From positions 112,518 to 176,517 of the forward strand of contig NW_024882876.1 in assembly GCF_019059575.1 (NCBI RefSeq): DNA of 64,000 bases, given 5' to 3'. Both the position numbers and the translations under genes were made by a program. Position 1 is the first letter of the stretch, and the number at the start of each line of letters is the position of its first letter. The DNA comes from Amphibalanus amphitrite (lineage: Eukaryota > Arthropoda > Thecostraca > Balanomorpha > Balanidae). Shown here piece after piece: positions 45,158-58,552 of this stretch. Under the pieces are notes generated by a model, which saw nothing but the letters and a program-made list of their open reading frames with translations, searched no databases and had not been told where the DNA came from.

Positions 45158-45434
45158 CAGGGCTGCGGAGTCGATGGATTTTCGGCGACTCCGACTCCGA
45201 CTCCGACTCCGGCTTTCAAAAACCAGCTCCGACTCCGACTCCGGGCAGAATTGTCGACTCCGACCGACTCCAACTCCCGACTCCGACTCCGCAGACCTAG
45301 CAGGGCTGCGGAGTCGACAGATTTTCGGTGACTCCGACTCCGACTCCGGCTCGGGTTTCTAAAATCGACTCCGACTCCGACTCCGGTCACAACTGTCGAC
45401 TCCGGCCGACTCCGACTCCGACTCCGCAGCCCTG
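45158..45434. mobile_element. hAT-like MITE (277 bp) made of GACTCC repeats, dimeric
   Basis: The terminal inverted repeat CAGGGCTGCGGAGTCGA at the left matches the inverted right end (CGACTCCGACTCCGCAGCCCTG region). It is flanked by an exact 8-bp target duplication, CCAAATAC, at 45150-45157 and 45435-45442. The interior is imperfect (GACTCC)n. A second left end begins at 45301, directly after a worn right end (GCAGACCTAG), so the insert is two head-to-tail copies. No coding capacity. Confidence 0.9.
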
Positions 45435-48400
45435 CCAAATACTAGTGAAAATGTTCGGTGTGTGAAGAGGCAGCACTACTTTCAATACCTAATACGAGCG
45501 ACGGAGCGCATAGAGACTCCCGTAAGCTCTATCAAAGAAATTGCAGGTTCATGAATAACAATCAATACCTGTAAATGTACCGAAGGGCTGCCGGCGGCAG
45601 AAAGATATCGCGTCAGAGAAATCATTTACATAAGCAGTGTTGAGAAAATTCTGCCTGGATCGCTGGCCTTTTGAAAATAAACATCCACCCTATCATGTTA
45701 TACACACTAATTAAATGACCAGTAGGTAAAGGTATGCTCGATAAGCTTGCTTAAACTAGATGCGTCCATGACCGAAGCGTGCTAAGCGGCAGGGAACAGC
45801 GCACGGGCCGACAGTTTGTGTCTGGTGAACAGCTCATCATAAGGTGAGTCAGCCTAGCTCCGGTTCGCGGCCACATCAGGTGTTCTCTGAGAGGGGGCGG
45901 GAGGCACGTGCCGCCCTCCCGATCACCTGACACAAGCAGACAGGGATGTGGGGAGGGGGCGGAGTAACGGGGTCGACCCGGCAACACCAGCAGACAGCAG
46001 GGTCTGCCGGCGGCGGCGTCAGACAGCCGAGGATTAGCGCCGCACGTAACAGGATTGATGGCGGCCGCAGACCGCCGACCGCCGGCAGCCATTCGATGCC
46101 GCTCCGTCACAGGAAGGGAAGTCGGCGACACCAGTCCGGCTGCTGGACAAAGGACAGCCACAACACGAGGGGCCTACTCACACCGTTGCAGCACACGCCG
46201 CGATTAGTGATCGATTTGGGCCGCTGAACCCCACCCTCGCCTTGGACATCGATCCGACGTCCGCGCCGGCCCGGCTCGGGCCACAGCGGACACACAGACT
46301 GACCGGCAGACCGACCGGCGGCGGTTCGTGGAGGGCCGTCTCCCCCGGGCGTGACCGACCCATCTGGCCGCCGCGCCGGGGCGTGGCCGGGCCGCCGCGA
46401 CGCTGTCGTGATGCCACCGCCACCGGCGACTTCCGGCCCCGCCCGCGGCGACACCCCATTCCATTACCGACGCCAAGCCGCACCAGGCGGGCCGCCAGCA
46501 CCACCACCAGCGGCGGCGGCTGTGACAGCCGCTGACAGCTCAGATGCAGAGTGGGCGAGCGCTGCTGTCTGCATGTCCAGAGGGGGAACCAGCTCGAGCG
46601 ACCACCACCTCACCGTGCAGTCGATACTGCGCTCACGGAGCATCGAAAGGCGGCGCTGCAGCGCTACTCCCCGCCCTATCAGTCCGCCCCGTCTGCAATT
46701 CACAATAGCGAGCAGACTACCTCACAAAGGTGGCCAGGCACGACGAAATGTTGAGACGATCAGCCGAGCCGCACGGCTATTCAGCTCCTCAATCCTCATG
46801 CAGCCATTCAGCGAAGAGAATACCAGTAACCATGAGCCGCCAATGCTCAGAGTCGCTGCTCGCCGCCGGACCGCCGACTATCTGAAGTCGGAGGTGTCGG
46901 CCCCGCCCCGGGCCGACCCCGCCCGACCAGCCGGCGCCGCCCGCAGCTGATCGGGCCGCTCCGATCGAAGTCGCCGACGGGTCGTCGACGCAGCCCGGCG
47001 GCGCCGCCGTCCGTCGGTCCCGGCCGACGCCGCGTCCTTGGCCCAGCCAGCCAACTCGCCGCAGCGAACGATTCAAACAGAACGCTTGGATAGCTCCACT
47101 CAGGGTTTGGGCACGCAGTTTGGGCGGCTTGGTCCAGGGAAAGGACTAGGTCCAGACGCACTGATCCAGACCCCGGGAGCTGGAGATACGCCAACCAGAG
47201 GCTACGACGCTTTACACGTCAGGAGACGCCATAAAACATCGCCACAACAATTACACCGGCTCGGAAGTTGACGTAGTTCAAAGTTGACCACGCTCGCGTG
47301 CCCGTCTGTGATAAGACACCACACTATTTTCAGGGGCGACGGCAGTCCGTAGCGTTGTTGACCTTTAACAAGGTCGACAACAATACCCCCGGGCGCCGCC
47401 ATTTCATTAGAGAAAATCGACCACCCAAGGCAGCATCCTTTCACGAGAGGACAACAGCCTAATCAGATTCTATTTTCGGTGGGGAACCGGCCCGTAACAC
47501 GAAAGACGACGGTTCACTCCTGGTTCTCAATTCCGTTTCTTACACTTCCTTTCAGCCTGCAATATTGATGAGGATCGTTCCGGCAACTTGCTGAGCCATA
47601 AATTACCACTTGGCGCCGGCGGGCGGTGTGCGGTCCAGGCAAGACAGAAAAAAACTCCATTACCTATCCCTGGAGTATTTTGGCATCAATAATTCAGCAG
47701 CTAGCACCAAGATGCGTCCATCTAAATCAATTTCGCCATTATGCTAAACTATTCGGTGCCCGGCTGAACATCCATAATGCAGCCGATCAGGTGGAACGAC
47801 GCTTGCCTATTCCGGCGGCAGAGAAGCGGTGAACATGTAACCTGAGACTATTTTTATCAGAGTAACAGAGAACTTTACATTTATTAAAACAAAAACTCAT
47901 CTCTAAGGCGTACTAGTCTGAGCCGCTTGACCATGACTACTTATGGCGCAATTTGCCGAGCTGCAAGCTATTTCAAAACGATCAGCGTTACACCGAGTCG
48001 TGTCACCCAGCGGAAGTGATCATCAATTCGAATACACACTCGGCCTGCGGCGCCCGGACCGCGGCGGGTGGCCAGTGACCCCTGCCCTCTGTCGGCCCCC
48101 TCCCCGCTCTCCCTGGGCGGCAGACGTGCTCCCTGTCTCTCTCTCCGGCCCTCGGTCAGCGCTCTGCCCATGTTTGTTCAGCGCCGTTTGTATAAACGGA
48201 GTCAGCGCTGACCGGACGGCGGCCGGCCGGACGGCTGGGCGTGGCAGGCTGGTCGAGCGCCTGTGGCCGCAGGGGGACGCTCCAGGACAAACGGGCGGCG
48301 TGCGCAGGACTGACACGACGGGGCCGCTGTCCGCGACTCGGCGTCATTTTCTAAATGAAGGATAGAACAGAACCCAGGATAACAAGACTTTTGCAAAGAA

Positions 48401-49874
48401 TGACCAGTGACCACACAGACAAAGGAACAGTAAACACCACTGAGCTTCCCTGATTTGCCACAGCACTAACGGATCTATGTGAGTATAGAGTAGTTGCGGG
48501 TGCTGAGGCGCACGGACAGGCTCACCTGCGGAGCGTCCCCCGGACCGGTACCACGCTCCCCCTCCCCTCCCTCCCTCTCCCGTACCGAGGGGTTGTAACG
48601 CTCCAGTTCTCCCAGCCAGGGGAGCGGCCGGCCGGCCGGCTGACCACCGCTGGAGCCGCCGTGTCAACCCGCCAGTATCACCTGTCCGCCAGCCGGTACT
48701 GCCCACAGGTCCACCCCCGCCGGTACGGGGCCTGCACGGCCCCAGACCCACTGCCCGGCTCGTCACCACCGCCCCAGGGCACAGCAAAGCCGGTTCAGCC
48801 TCCATCAGCTGAAACTAGCTGCAATAACCCGCCCCAATATGGCGAGTCTCAGAGCCATCACACGTCGGATGAATCACAGCTGACGACTAATGCCACCACA
48901 GAATGCGATGCATGTCGAGTCAGACCGGCTGGCTTGCCGATGCACGCGGCGGCTCGCCCCCGGTATTGCGCACGCGGCAGGGCGCGGACCGCACCTCTGG
49001 CTGCAGGCCAGGCCGACTCGGCTCGCTCGGCTCGGCTCGGGTCGGGTCAGTGAAGAGGTGAGCGGACTGAGAGGGCCCGCCGCGGGCCGCCAGCTCGGCC
49101 AGGAGCTGCCAGACAGCCGCTCGGCAGTCGTCCAGACACGTCGACGGGGACGCCAGGGAGAGAGGTGGGCGGACAGACTGTCCAGGGAACGAGACGCCGA
49201 GACTGTCGCCGGGAGCGGCACTGGACAGAGTCGGACGGGTCCGTGAACATCATGGAAGCCAAGTGTTTAGCTGCCGTGGCCCTCATGAGTTCGTGGAAAT
49301 CCTGTCTCAACACGGGAAGATGAGGCTGCGGCCTGACCAAAAAAAAAAATAAATAAATAAATAAAATGATCACACCAATAGGTAGACATTTTCCAATTTA
49401 TCAGTGTTCGAACACTATTTGTAGCACAATCATGGACCATATGTAACACAATCATGGACCAGACTGACACAATGAGCAGACACGCCAGAGGAGACAATGG
49501 CAGGATACAGCGACTCTGAGAGAATAGTCCTCTATCCACCAGATCCCCTGAAGCACGGATCGCAGCCGCCGCAAACTGGCGTCAGCCCATCTAAAACCGC
49601 TCGCTCAGCCGGTGGCAGCGAGCAGAGCACACATTTCCTGTCCTTCTCACACCACTCATCCTCGCCAATAAGCCGGCTGCACAGCGTAGAGCTGCACCGG
49701 CCCAGTCGCCACCGACCCCCCGCCTTCAGCTCACAGCGGCCACACGAGCTGTGAGCCTCCAGCCTCCTCCATCCCCGCCCCCTCCCGCCGCGGAGTGATG
49801 ACATCACCCATCCCGGGCGCGGGCGCGCTGGGCTCGGCCACGGCTCGGCTGACGGACGAACCGCCATGGCCGCC

Positions 49875-49907
49875 GGGCGGGGGCGGGGGCGGGGGCGGGG
49901 GCGGCGG
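49875..49907. repeat. GGGGGC repeat, possible G-quadruplex / Sp1-type tract
   Basis: Five runs of four or more G separated by single C on the plus strand, enough to form an intramolecular quadruplex in principle. It also reads as repeated GC boxes. No adjacent gene was identified. Confidence 0.8.
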
Positions 49908-51299
49908 ACGGTAGACACAAGACAGACCGAGCGGCGGCAGCGGCGGCGGCGGCGCTGATGGACCGTGAAGTGGCCGCCTCCAGCCCGCCGCCCGACGCCC
50001 GACGCCCCGGCATGACTGGAGGGACGCGGCGCGGTCTGAGGTCGGTGTGCCGTGACGACCAGTGGGCGGCTGGCGTCACACCACACGGTCGGCAATGGGT
50101 GGTGGGTACGGTGCAGCGGCGTTATTGGCCAATGTGGCCAGTGCAGCGGTCAGAGGCAGATGGATGAGCACCGAGTGATGGTGGTAGATCTGTACGAATG
50201 CAGCCTGTTCAGGAGATCAGACAATCGGGATCGTGCGGGCGAATGATTTGCATGCACTCTAACGGCGCTGCGGCAGTCAGGGGTCGTACACAAAAGCGAC
50301 CCAAAGATCACAGCCCACATCGCGAATACTAAAAAGCATCTGATCACAAGATATCACGTACGCCCGATGGCGACGTTTCCCTTCAAATTAAATGCGAACA
50401 CCGCTAGCTTTAAGGTTGTTAACGCCTGGCAGCGATAGTAAGATCAGTGGGAGTGTTGGCCGCCATAAGTAGCCAGGTAATCCGCGATGATAGTGCACCT
50501 TTTCCTTTACAACACCGATAAATGGCAGAACGTATGCAAAAAACGCTTGACGTATAGCGCTACTGATGTTATCAAGTTCAGGAGTAGCCGTAACACGTAC
50601 CCGAGACTCAGATAGTATCGTGAGATCAGATCCGACGCGTGAAAGCGAACGTGTTCTCAGAAAACTCACTGAAAGTGAGTGTGCTAGATACTAATGATGA
50701 TGTTTGGGCTTCGAGAATTCCCATACTGAACTGGTCTTCGACGAGGAACGCCCCAGGAATGTGCCAGGTCAATGGAAAGAAGCTTCGAAATTTCCCTGGA
50801 GGGTGTCATAAAGTTGCGGCCGATTGGCATACACGGCTGATCCATGACATAACACCACACAGGGGAAATAACATCTTTCAACTAGCCCAACCCTTGCTGA
50901 CTGTGCGCCTGACAACAGAGCGTCGCCGGGCCTCCTGGCACCAGACCATCTATGTCACCCCGCCCGCCGACACCCGCCCTATTCGTTATCTCCCAGTCCG
51001 TCACCTCTTCGTCACCCGACTATTTTTGTGGGTATGATAAGTTTTCCAGTGCATCAGCGATGTACGCCTGCGAAGGCATTGACAATATTGACATCATGTT
51101 CAGGAAGTCGGCCTATGGCTTTATTAAACGCATCGAAAAGTCGGAAAACTGTATAATTGCTCAATTTGTCGGTAGTGATTTGTATACATATTCCCCCTAC
51201 AAAAGGATGTGGGACCGTCAGCTGTCATCTCAGTGACGTGTGATCCTTGCTCATGTACGAGCCAACCATGTTATTGGACTTCGAGTCTGTTAATACAAT

Positions 51300-51301
<2 letters not shown>

Positions 51302-51352
<51 letters not shown>
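51302..51352. repeat. CT dinucleotide microsatellite
   Basis: About 50 bp of uninterrupted TC/CT on the plus strand. Confidence 0.97.
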
Positions 51353-51354
<2 letters not shown>

Positions 51355-53072
51355 ACCTGCTGCTGACCTGGCAGAGCCCGCCACAGCCTGAGTCACCTCT
51401 CTAGCAACACAATCGACCCACCCGGCCACTGCCGGCGATACCCAGTACCCACTCCTCATACCGCACTGTGTTCCGTCAGTCAGAGGATACAGAGAGGCGA
51501 GGCTCTGCGGTAAGTCGGCAGCGGAGGGAGGGCCAGACATTGGCCCTGTGTGTCCAACCGGCAGCCTATCGACCGAGCGGTCCTGCCGGCCCGTGAAACC
51601 CCGTCCTTTGCGGCGCCGGCGGCACGCTACTCGGCAACAGACTCCCCCCACCGACGGCCCAACTGTCTGCGTCGACAGCGACTGAGGCCGACGGCCGGCG
51701 GAGGACGACGGAGGACGGACGGCGGACGATGGTCGGTGGGCGGGGCCGTGGGCGGGTGTCGGTCCGACATTACCGACCGCCGAGGACGCCGATCGGGCGA
51801 GACACACGAGGTGCCACCGCCGGCAGAGACCGACAGTCGAGGACGGCGGAGACTGGCCGAGGGTTAGAGGACTATCGATCAAGCACCGGCACCGTCTGCC
51901 CGGCCGCTGGGCACAGCCCTACAGCGGGCCGGGCCGGACAGTGGTGAGTCATACTCCTATTGAAGTGCAGTCGCCGCGCCGGCCGCCAGTCGAGACCGGG
52001 TGCCGGCCGATCGGACACCGACCCGACCCGGGAACCTGAGAACCCGGCGAGAAGCGTGTTTTGATCGGTTGGACATCGACTCAATGCCAAACAAACAATA
52101 GGCCGAACAAAAGGATTCTGAAAACATCAAAGCCGACGAAAATGCATTAAAAAATGTTTCAAGGAAATGAAAACACTCTAAAACGCATTTCCAACTTTAA
52201 ATGTATTTCCGTAGCGCCCCCGGCTGCACCGCTGAGGGCGATACGGGTGCACTTAGCCATTCGGTTCGTCCCATGGGGCACAAGGCAGAGAAGCTCACAA
52301 GGGCAGGCGGAATCCGAGAGTCAAAGTGGGCGGTACCACAAATGGAGCTTGGCTTGCCAAATTGGTTTCATGTCCAAGAGGAATAGGCGTTGTAAGAAGA
52401 AAACAACCAAGTAATTAATTTGATACATCAGTCGGGTAAGTCTGTCGCGCAGTTCCTCCGTTGCTCAAATGTTCAGTTTCAGATTCATCTCCTGAGGGCC
52501 GGACCCAGTTCTGCCACGATGGGACCCGGCGGCGGTGAGGGCCTTAGGGGCGGTCTGCTCAGTCAGTCTGCTGTTGTTCTGAGGGTACCCGCCAGGGCGC
52601 CGTCCACGGATGAACCAATTACACGGCTGGCCGTGGGACAATTACCGCCAGCTGTCCGCCACCCCGCCGGCCGGCCGATCGCGCTCCCACGAGACAGGGT
52701 CCTCGGCCAGCGTCGTGGTATCAACCAGACAGGCAGGCTGCCGGCACGACGGTTATCCAACAGCAGCTATGCCGCTGTTCGCCGACCGCTAGGGCAAGCA
52801 TCGCTATCGGCCGGTTAGGCTGTATCAGGAGCGACCTGCAAACAGGGCGCACATACCGACCCAGCCGCGGCCGCGAGGATGAAGATTGAAGCGCATACCG
52901 CTCACAACCTATACCACAATGCCTGCACAAGTGCCCACCCCATTCTGCTCCGTCTTGTGTGACATACACAGGAAGTGAGCCCGGCGGCACCCTCGTGCGC
53001 TCACGTCATCCCCAATGAGGGTAAATGACCCGACAAGGCCGGTGCAGTCGGTCCGTGGGCAGCGTCGCGGGC

Positions 53073-53163
53073 GGGGCGTCAGACGGTGACACGGCTCTCC
53101 GACTGTCCCCGGGGCCGGGGCGTCAGACGGTGACACGACTCTCCGACTGTCCCCGGGGCCGGG
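53073..53163. repeat. Two-copy 44-bp GC-rich tandem repeat
   Basis: Units start GGGGCGTCAGACGGTGACAC at 53073 and 53117 and end in CGACTGTCCCCGGGGCCG, with a single G/A difference visible. Confidence 0.9.
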
Positions 53164-53547
53164 CGCTGTGTGCGGACGGAGCAGTGTGCTGCCGTGTCGG
53201 CCCAGTTCCACAGGTGTTTCACACGCCCGCTCTCCGGCGCGGTCGGCAGCGCGGCACGGGCTAGGGGTCATTCACCGCCGCCGGCCGCGCCGCTCCCCAC
53301 CCGCACCCTACCGATCCGGGCCGCTCCCGAGTGTCCGTCCATTTAAATGGCTGACACACAGCCGCAGTCACACCTTCACTTACAACAACCAGGCCGTGCG
53401 TGACTCATGTCAGCCACACCTCTCTTGGTGGAACATCTCCGATTCAGTCGCAAGCCATCAGAGCGAAACGCTCCTATTCTGCCACTTATCAAAGCAGACC
53501 TTACCTTACCTTCACCTTCACAGTGATCGGGAGGGAAAAGGCCACTT

Positions 53548-53584
53548 GGCCTGGAGATCCCGTTCTCATCGGGATCTCCAGGCC
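53548..53584. repeat. Perfect hairpin, 15-bp stem and 7-nt loop
   Basis: GGCCTGGAGATCCCG, loop TTCTCAT, then its exact complement. It lies next to short ATAGTCACC direct repeats (53587-53675). Confidence 0.95.
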
Positions 53585-55440
53585 TTTCCAATAGTCACAC
53601 TGCTATAGTCACCAATAGTCACCAATAGTGCTATAGTCCAATAGTCACCTCAGACCTTTCCAATAGTCACACTGCTCTCAGAAAACCTCTCTTAGCATTT
53701 GTCCTCCACATCTCTGCCCTGCCAACAGTGCCAGCTAAGGCCGCTTGACACCCAAACTGCGGCCGCAGCACGGCGAGTCGGCAACACAGCACTCGTGAAT
53801 TATTCAGACAGGTCTGGCGTCGGCTGAGCGGTGGCCTGACCCGGGCCAGCCCGATCCGGACGAGCCGACACCGCGGAGCCACGGGACGGGAGCGCAGGCG
53901 CGGGGACTGTGGTCTGTGACCCAGCCCACTGACTGACGAGGATAGCCTGACCCGAGCCCAGGTCACCGGTGTCAATGGCCATGAACTGAACAGGGTGGGG
54001 CAGACGGAACGCCACTAAAAAAGGGAAAAGCAAAATAATGACAATAGCCGACTGGACAGTGAAAACTGCCGCTGGGTACAGTTGATAAAAAGGCACCCAC
54101 CATCACGATGAGAACGCTTTCGTTACAGCCAGCAGCAAGTCTGGGTTCGCGGCGACTCGTTTACCTGGCAGGGATCCTCCTGTGGCTCTGGTTCGGTCGG
54201 ATCGGTCGGCTCGCACACACCGCCGCCGTCTCTCACTGCCACTCGCCTCACTCCGCCGCTGTCTCGCTCCCACTCACGGCTGCCGACTCCAGCTCACGGG
54301 CCGCCCCTCTGCCGGCAGCGGCGCTATTTCTGGCGCTGATTCAGCGGCGGCAGCAGAGCCGCGCGACCCGGCTCGACACGAACGGCGCGTCGGTCGGCTC
54401 GAGCGCCACCGGTCCGATGGCGGCGCGCGGCTACGCCCTCGCCGCCGCCGTCGGCAGCTGTGTACAGCCTCTGGCAGCGCGGCGGCCGGCGCCCTGTCAG
54501 AGGCTGTCCGCGTCGGCCGGTCGATAGAGCCGACGCCGGGCGGGCGGCGCCGGACGGGACATGAAGGGGGCGGCACCGGCCGGCGCCGGCCGCCGGCGGA
54601 CTGCGCCCGTCGCCCATCATGTCCGTACATTGTCTGCTCTCTCCGGCCGCAGTAGACGCACCAACTCCGTACAGATAGACGCATCAGCCCCCGACTCCGG
54701 GACAGGCACACGGGCGCTACCGTAAGCCACCGGACGGAGCCGGTCCGCCGCGTCCACGGCAAAAACTCCGGCCGGGGCCCGTTCGCAGTGATAACGCCAG
54801 GCCCCGGGGCTTTAAAGCCACCGCATTGACGGACGGCGGCGACCGAACGACGGACAGCCGGAAGCCACGCGTGCTCCGGGGGGAGGCGGGACGCTAAAAC
54901 ACCGTGTCTGGCCGGGCGCCAGACAGGAAGCGGGCCCGCAGAGGCCACAGCTGAAGCACCCACTTCACTTGAACAGGTGGTCCAACGGTTCCAACGCACA
55001 TCCAGTCATTCAGCCAGATGTGAGGCTATCCCACAGCCCATCAAACGTCAACGGCAGCCTGGGTAGTCCAGGATCGTGTGCATAACACTTGTAGAAATGG
55101 CCACTACTGGCGTGTCCCTGGGAAACTGAAAACGAATACCATCGCATCGTCCAGGCGAGAAAAAAGGAATATTGTTTTACAGTGTCACGCATACACTACA
55201 GCCCGAGTGAGCGTGACTGACATACCATTCAGCAGAAATACCAAATAGCGCAAGAACAAAAGCAGCCCTCCTTGTGACGTCACGGTTTGGAAAAGGACCA
55301 TCATATAATACCGAAAAAAAATATGTGTTATAACTGTGCGTGATAACGACAACACCTCTGTTTGGTACTAAAATGTCGCGGCCGCGATGACACATGTTTG
55401 TTGGTGTCAATTATCGGCAAAGTGCGTGGAGTTCACAATT

Positions 55441-57034
55441 TCTCACAACTTTATTGGAATGCTTTGAATTCTTCTTATGAAACGTCCTGTGGAGTGTGGG
55501 CCAAAGGTTTTTTAAGAGCTTAGTGGACAAGACACTCAACAGTAAGAACCCCCCCCCCCCCCCCCCCTATGGTAACTTCTGTCCTTTTTGTTGGCACAAA
55601 TAAGTCATAGCATCTACACTAGGACTTGTGCATACATTTGGGCATGAAATGTGTTGAATACTGATTACCCACACACAAGCCACTGTGCACTGGCCACTGT
55701 TACCAACTAACTCAAAATTCGCGGGTTATCTCACATCAACCTAATAAATAATGTGACTTATTAGTGTGCAACTGTTTGCTAATCTGTATGTCAGCTGCTT
55801 TCTAGATGACAGAGGCTTACAGATAACTGCCTTTAGGTACTTCAGCCTTCTTAGACTTATCCCTTCTTTTGGACTTCTAGTTTGATTTCATAGCTTATCT
55901 GGTAGAATGCATGGTACTTTGTGAATATATCATGGTTTGAGGTGAGACAACTTTGGTGAAATAGGCTAGAGATGCATTTGTGTTTGACACATGATTCAAG
56001 CTAAGATGCTCATTGCATATTCAATTGCCCACAGGACAATTATAGTTTTAATGGTAGTGGTTACTGTACTTAGCTGGTTACCTGATTGTAATGGGCAAAA
56101 TGGCACAATTAAAAGTATAATTGTGTTTTTACTCATTAGGTTGATTTGATGAGCATACACCAAAACAGTAGAAAATGCAATATCATTCCTGCCAGGACTT
56201 TTTGTATTGTCTAATTCCCACAAACCTTCCAAAAAATAGCTTTAACCAAGTAATGGTAAACAGACGCACACATAAAATGGGCAAAGGCATCTCCTACCTT
56301 ATTAAATCTAGCAGCTCACACAGAGGATACAAAGAGTTACACTTCATTTTGTCAGTTATTGAAACATGGTATGGGTAAGGGCAAGAACAATAGTCTGGCA
56401 AACTTCTTAGATCTTTGTTAGGTTTGCTAGACTATAGTATGATCAAATGCTCATCACCAGCTCAATAATAACCATACATTTGCTTGCAATTGATTTACAT
56501 AGGTAGATCTGCATTTGTGTCTTGTTCTGTTATCCACTGAAGGTAAAACAGCCACACATTCACACAGCCACAGCCATCATATTCAAGACCATGTCACAAA
56601 AAAGCTAACATTCAATACCTATCTTAGCATTTACGTTATTTTGTATTATCCAAAACTTATTTGTTTTTGAAGACAGACTCTGTAGCAGCCTCTGGCTTGG
56701 GGTAACACTAGATTTGATTTTCTTTTGTCTGGTTAATGGCATTGGCGGCGGAACGGGGAGGGCACCGTGCCCCCTTTTGATTTTGGCATTTTAACATTAG
56801 CCCTATGGGCGTTGCATGGAAGAAAGGGACTAAAAGTCGGCAGTGCCCACTGCCCCCCTTAATTGAAGGTGTTCTGCCACTACTACTGGTTAATGGTTAA
56901 TGTTTAAAAAGAAAAACAATGATCAAAATTGAGCAATCACAAAAATACTACTGCAATTGCATCAAAGAAGGTAGTTCATTGTTGTCAAAATGAGAGGCAA
57001 TATTGTGTTTTGACTGAATAAATGCATTTCTCAA
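55441..57034. other. AT-rich intergenic region; no gene recognised
   Basis: Composition changes from GC-rich to AT-rich at about 55.4 kb. Apart from the candidate MITE at 56739-56887 and a C-tract at 55551-55567, I see nothing identifiable. Confidence 0.6.
56739..56887. mobile_element. Candidate MITE (149 bp) with 8-bp flanking repeat
   Basis: Flanked by GGTTAATG at 56731-56738 and 56888-56895. Inner ends are roughly inverted (TGGCGGCGGAAC left; GTTCTGCCACT right), a pattern like hAT-type TGGCGGAAC ends. The first bases do not match well, so the boundary is uncertain by a few bases. Confidence 0.55.
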
Positions 57035-58552
57035 TTACCGTAAAATGGGGTGTTAAGGGACAGTGGGGTGATAAGGGACAGTTGCGTGGGAAAAACTTTG
57101 AGTCATGTTAAGTTCCTAATTTGAGAAGGTTAAATAAAAACTTGAGTGTGGTAGTTGACACTGTTTTGTTCTTGACTATAGGACAAAATGACATGGTTTT
57201 TCATGCAAGTGATTTGGTTCAAAAATGGTTTTGAAAATCATGTTACATTTTCACAAAATTGAGACATCTCCAAAACTCTGTGTGTACCACATAAACTAGT
57301 AGGAGTACAGGTAAAATGAATGCATAGGTGCATTGTCACATGTATTGCACATGTTTCCTGAAAAATTTATACAAATCCACCCATTCATTCATCATCATCC
57401 TCCTCTTTTTCGGACACATGCATATTTTGAGGTGCAGTGGGGTGCTAAAGGACAGGGAAGAAAAAAATAAAAAAATAATATCTAAATATAATTTCATAAA
57501 CTTTTCTTTCAGTAGGCATGGATAACACCAAATTCCACATAAAATGCTGGCAAGTTCATGCTTTCATCTCTAACACATCTTAAGTTATAAAACAAAACAC
57601 CTCAAAACTCCCTTAATGCTCTCTTTTACAATGATGGGTCAATGAAGACTGATGTAGGTAAATGTGATGTCATCATAAAAAGGCCAAAACAAAGAGGGCA
57701 ACATAATGACAAGTGACTAGCTTCAAAATGGGTTTTTTTTATAAATTTAGTCCGAACCTTTTGATGGGAAGGATTCACAAGGACAGAGCCACCGATAAGC
57801 GAAGCTTGTTGCGATGACCCTGCCCTCTACCCACCGATCGCGCAATTCTGATTCTATGGCAGAATTTAGAGTCCAAAGTTTAACGTGCGCACAAAGCCGC
57901 GCACGGCCGGTCCCCTCGCTGACTTCACCTGGCTACGGCCTGCCACCAACCGCAGCCATACCTGTCAGGAGGCCCATAAATGTCGAGCGCCCGTCGCGCT
58001 TCGAACCCGGACTGTCATTACCGGGAACGCGTGCTCTCACCACGCGGAGTCCAACGCTCTAACCAACTGAGCTACGGGACCGGCTAAATGACATGGGTAC
58101 TAAATGACTTGTTGATGACAGAAGGGTACTTTTTGGTTCTGTTTACCTTATAATTAGCACATTTTCCAGAAGCGTGAACTGCATTATATGTAATTGGCTA
58201 AAAAGGCCACTAGTGGTTAATGAACCTGACTTGTTTTGTGACAGAATATGCAAAACATTTCAATAAATAAATTGTGTGCCCTTCCACACCCCAATTGTGG
58301 GCATTTGATGACTATTTCTTGGAATAACATATGTGTCCCTTAACACCCCACATTGGGGTGCTAAGGGACAGTGATGAAAAATAATAAAAAATAATACGCA
58401 TGCACATATTTTTAAAACTTAAATGTAGCGGGCATGTAAAGCACCCAATTCCACATAAAATGCTGACTAGTTGATGCTTCTATCCCCAACCCTTCTTGAG
58501 TTATATAGCAAAACACCTCAAAACTATCCCTTAACACCCCATTTTACAGTAA
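57035..58552. mobile_element. DNA-transposon-like composite with 29-bp terminal inverted repeats
   Basis: The left end 57035-57063 (containing CCGTAAAATGGGGTG) and right end 58524-58552 are inverted repeats matching at 27 of 29 positions. An inner segment of about 190 bp is present twice in the same orientation (about 57425-57616 and 58343-58535). The first copy ends in a worn version of the same terminal repeat near 57604-57632. So the region looks like one full element and part of a second, with a tRNA-related element inserted between. No transposase ORF. Confidence 0.7.
57780..58085 (-). mobile_element. tRNA-derived SINE-like element
   Basis: On the minus strand, from about 58084, the sequence begins GCCGGTCCCGTAGCTCAGTT and continues GGTTAGAGCG, an excellent tRNA 5' half with RNA polymerase III A box. 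About 80 nt in there is a B box (GGGTTCGAA at about 57999-58007). The middle is too long for a tRNA. The T-arm and acceptor stems do not pair, so it is not a functional tRNA. About 200 bp of unrelated body follows. This head-body layout is that of a SINE. I do not know the family. Confidence 0.65.

Larger units (their letters stand above)
45443..55440. other. GC-rich intergenic region; no gene recognised
   Basis: About 10 kb rich in CGG, GGCC and CCGGCC words, with short GC-driven open frames on both strands but no domain I recognise. Holds a G-rich tract (49875-49907), a CT microsatellite (51302-51352), a 44-bp two-copy repeat (53073-53163), a perfect hairpin (53548-53584) and a CRE-like TGACGTCA at 55275-55282. 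It could contain promoter(s) and non-coding exons of beta-spectrin. Confidence 0.5.

Noticed and set aside
57999..58084. Functional tRNA gene
   Set aside because: The T-arm and acceptor stems do not pair and the region between A and B boxes is too long; better explained as a tRNA-derived repeat.
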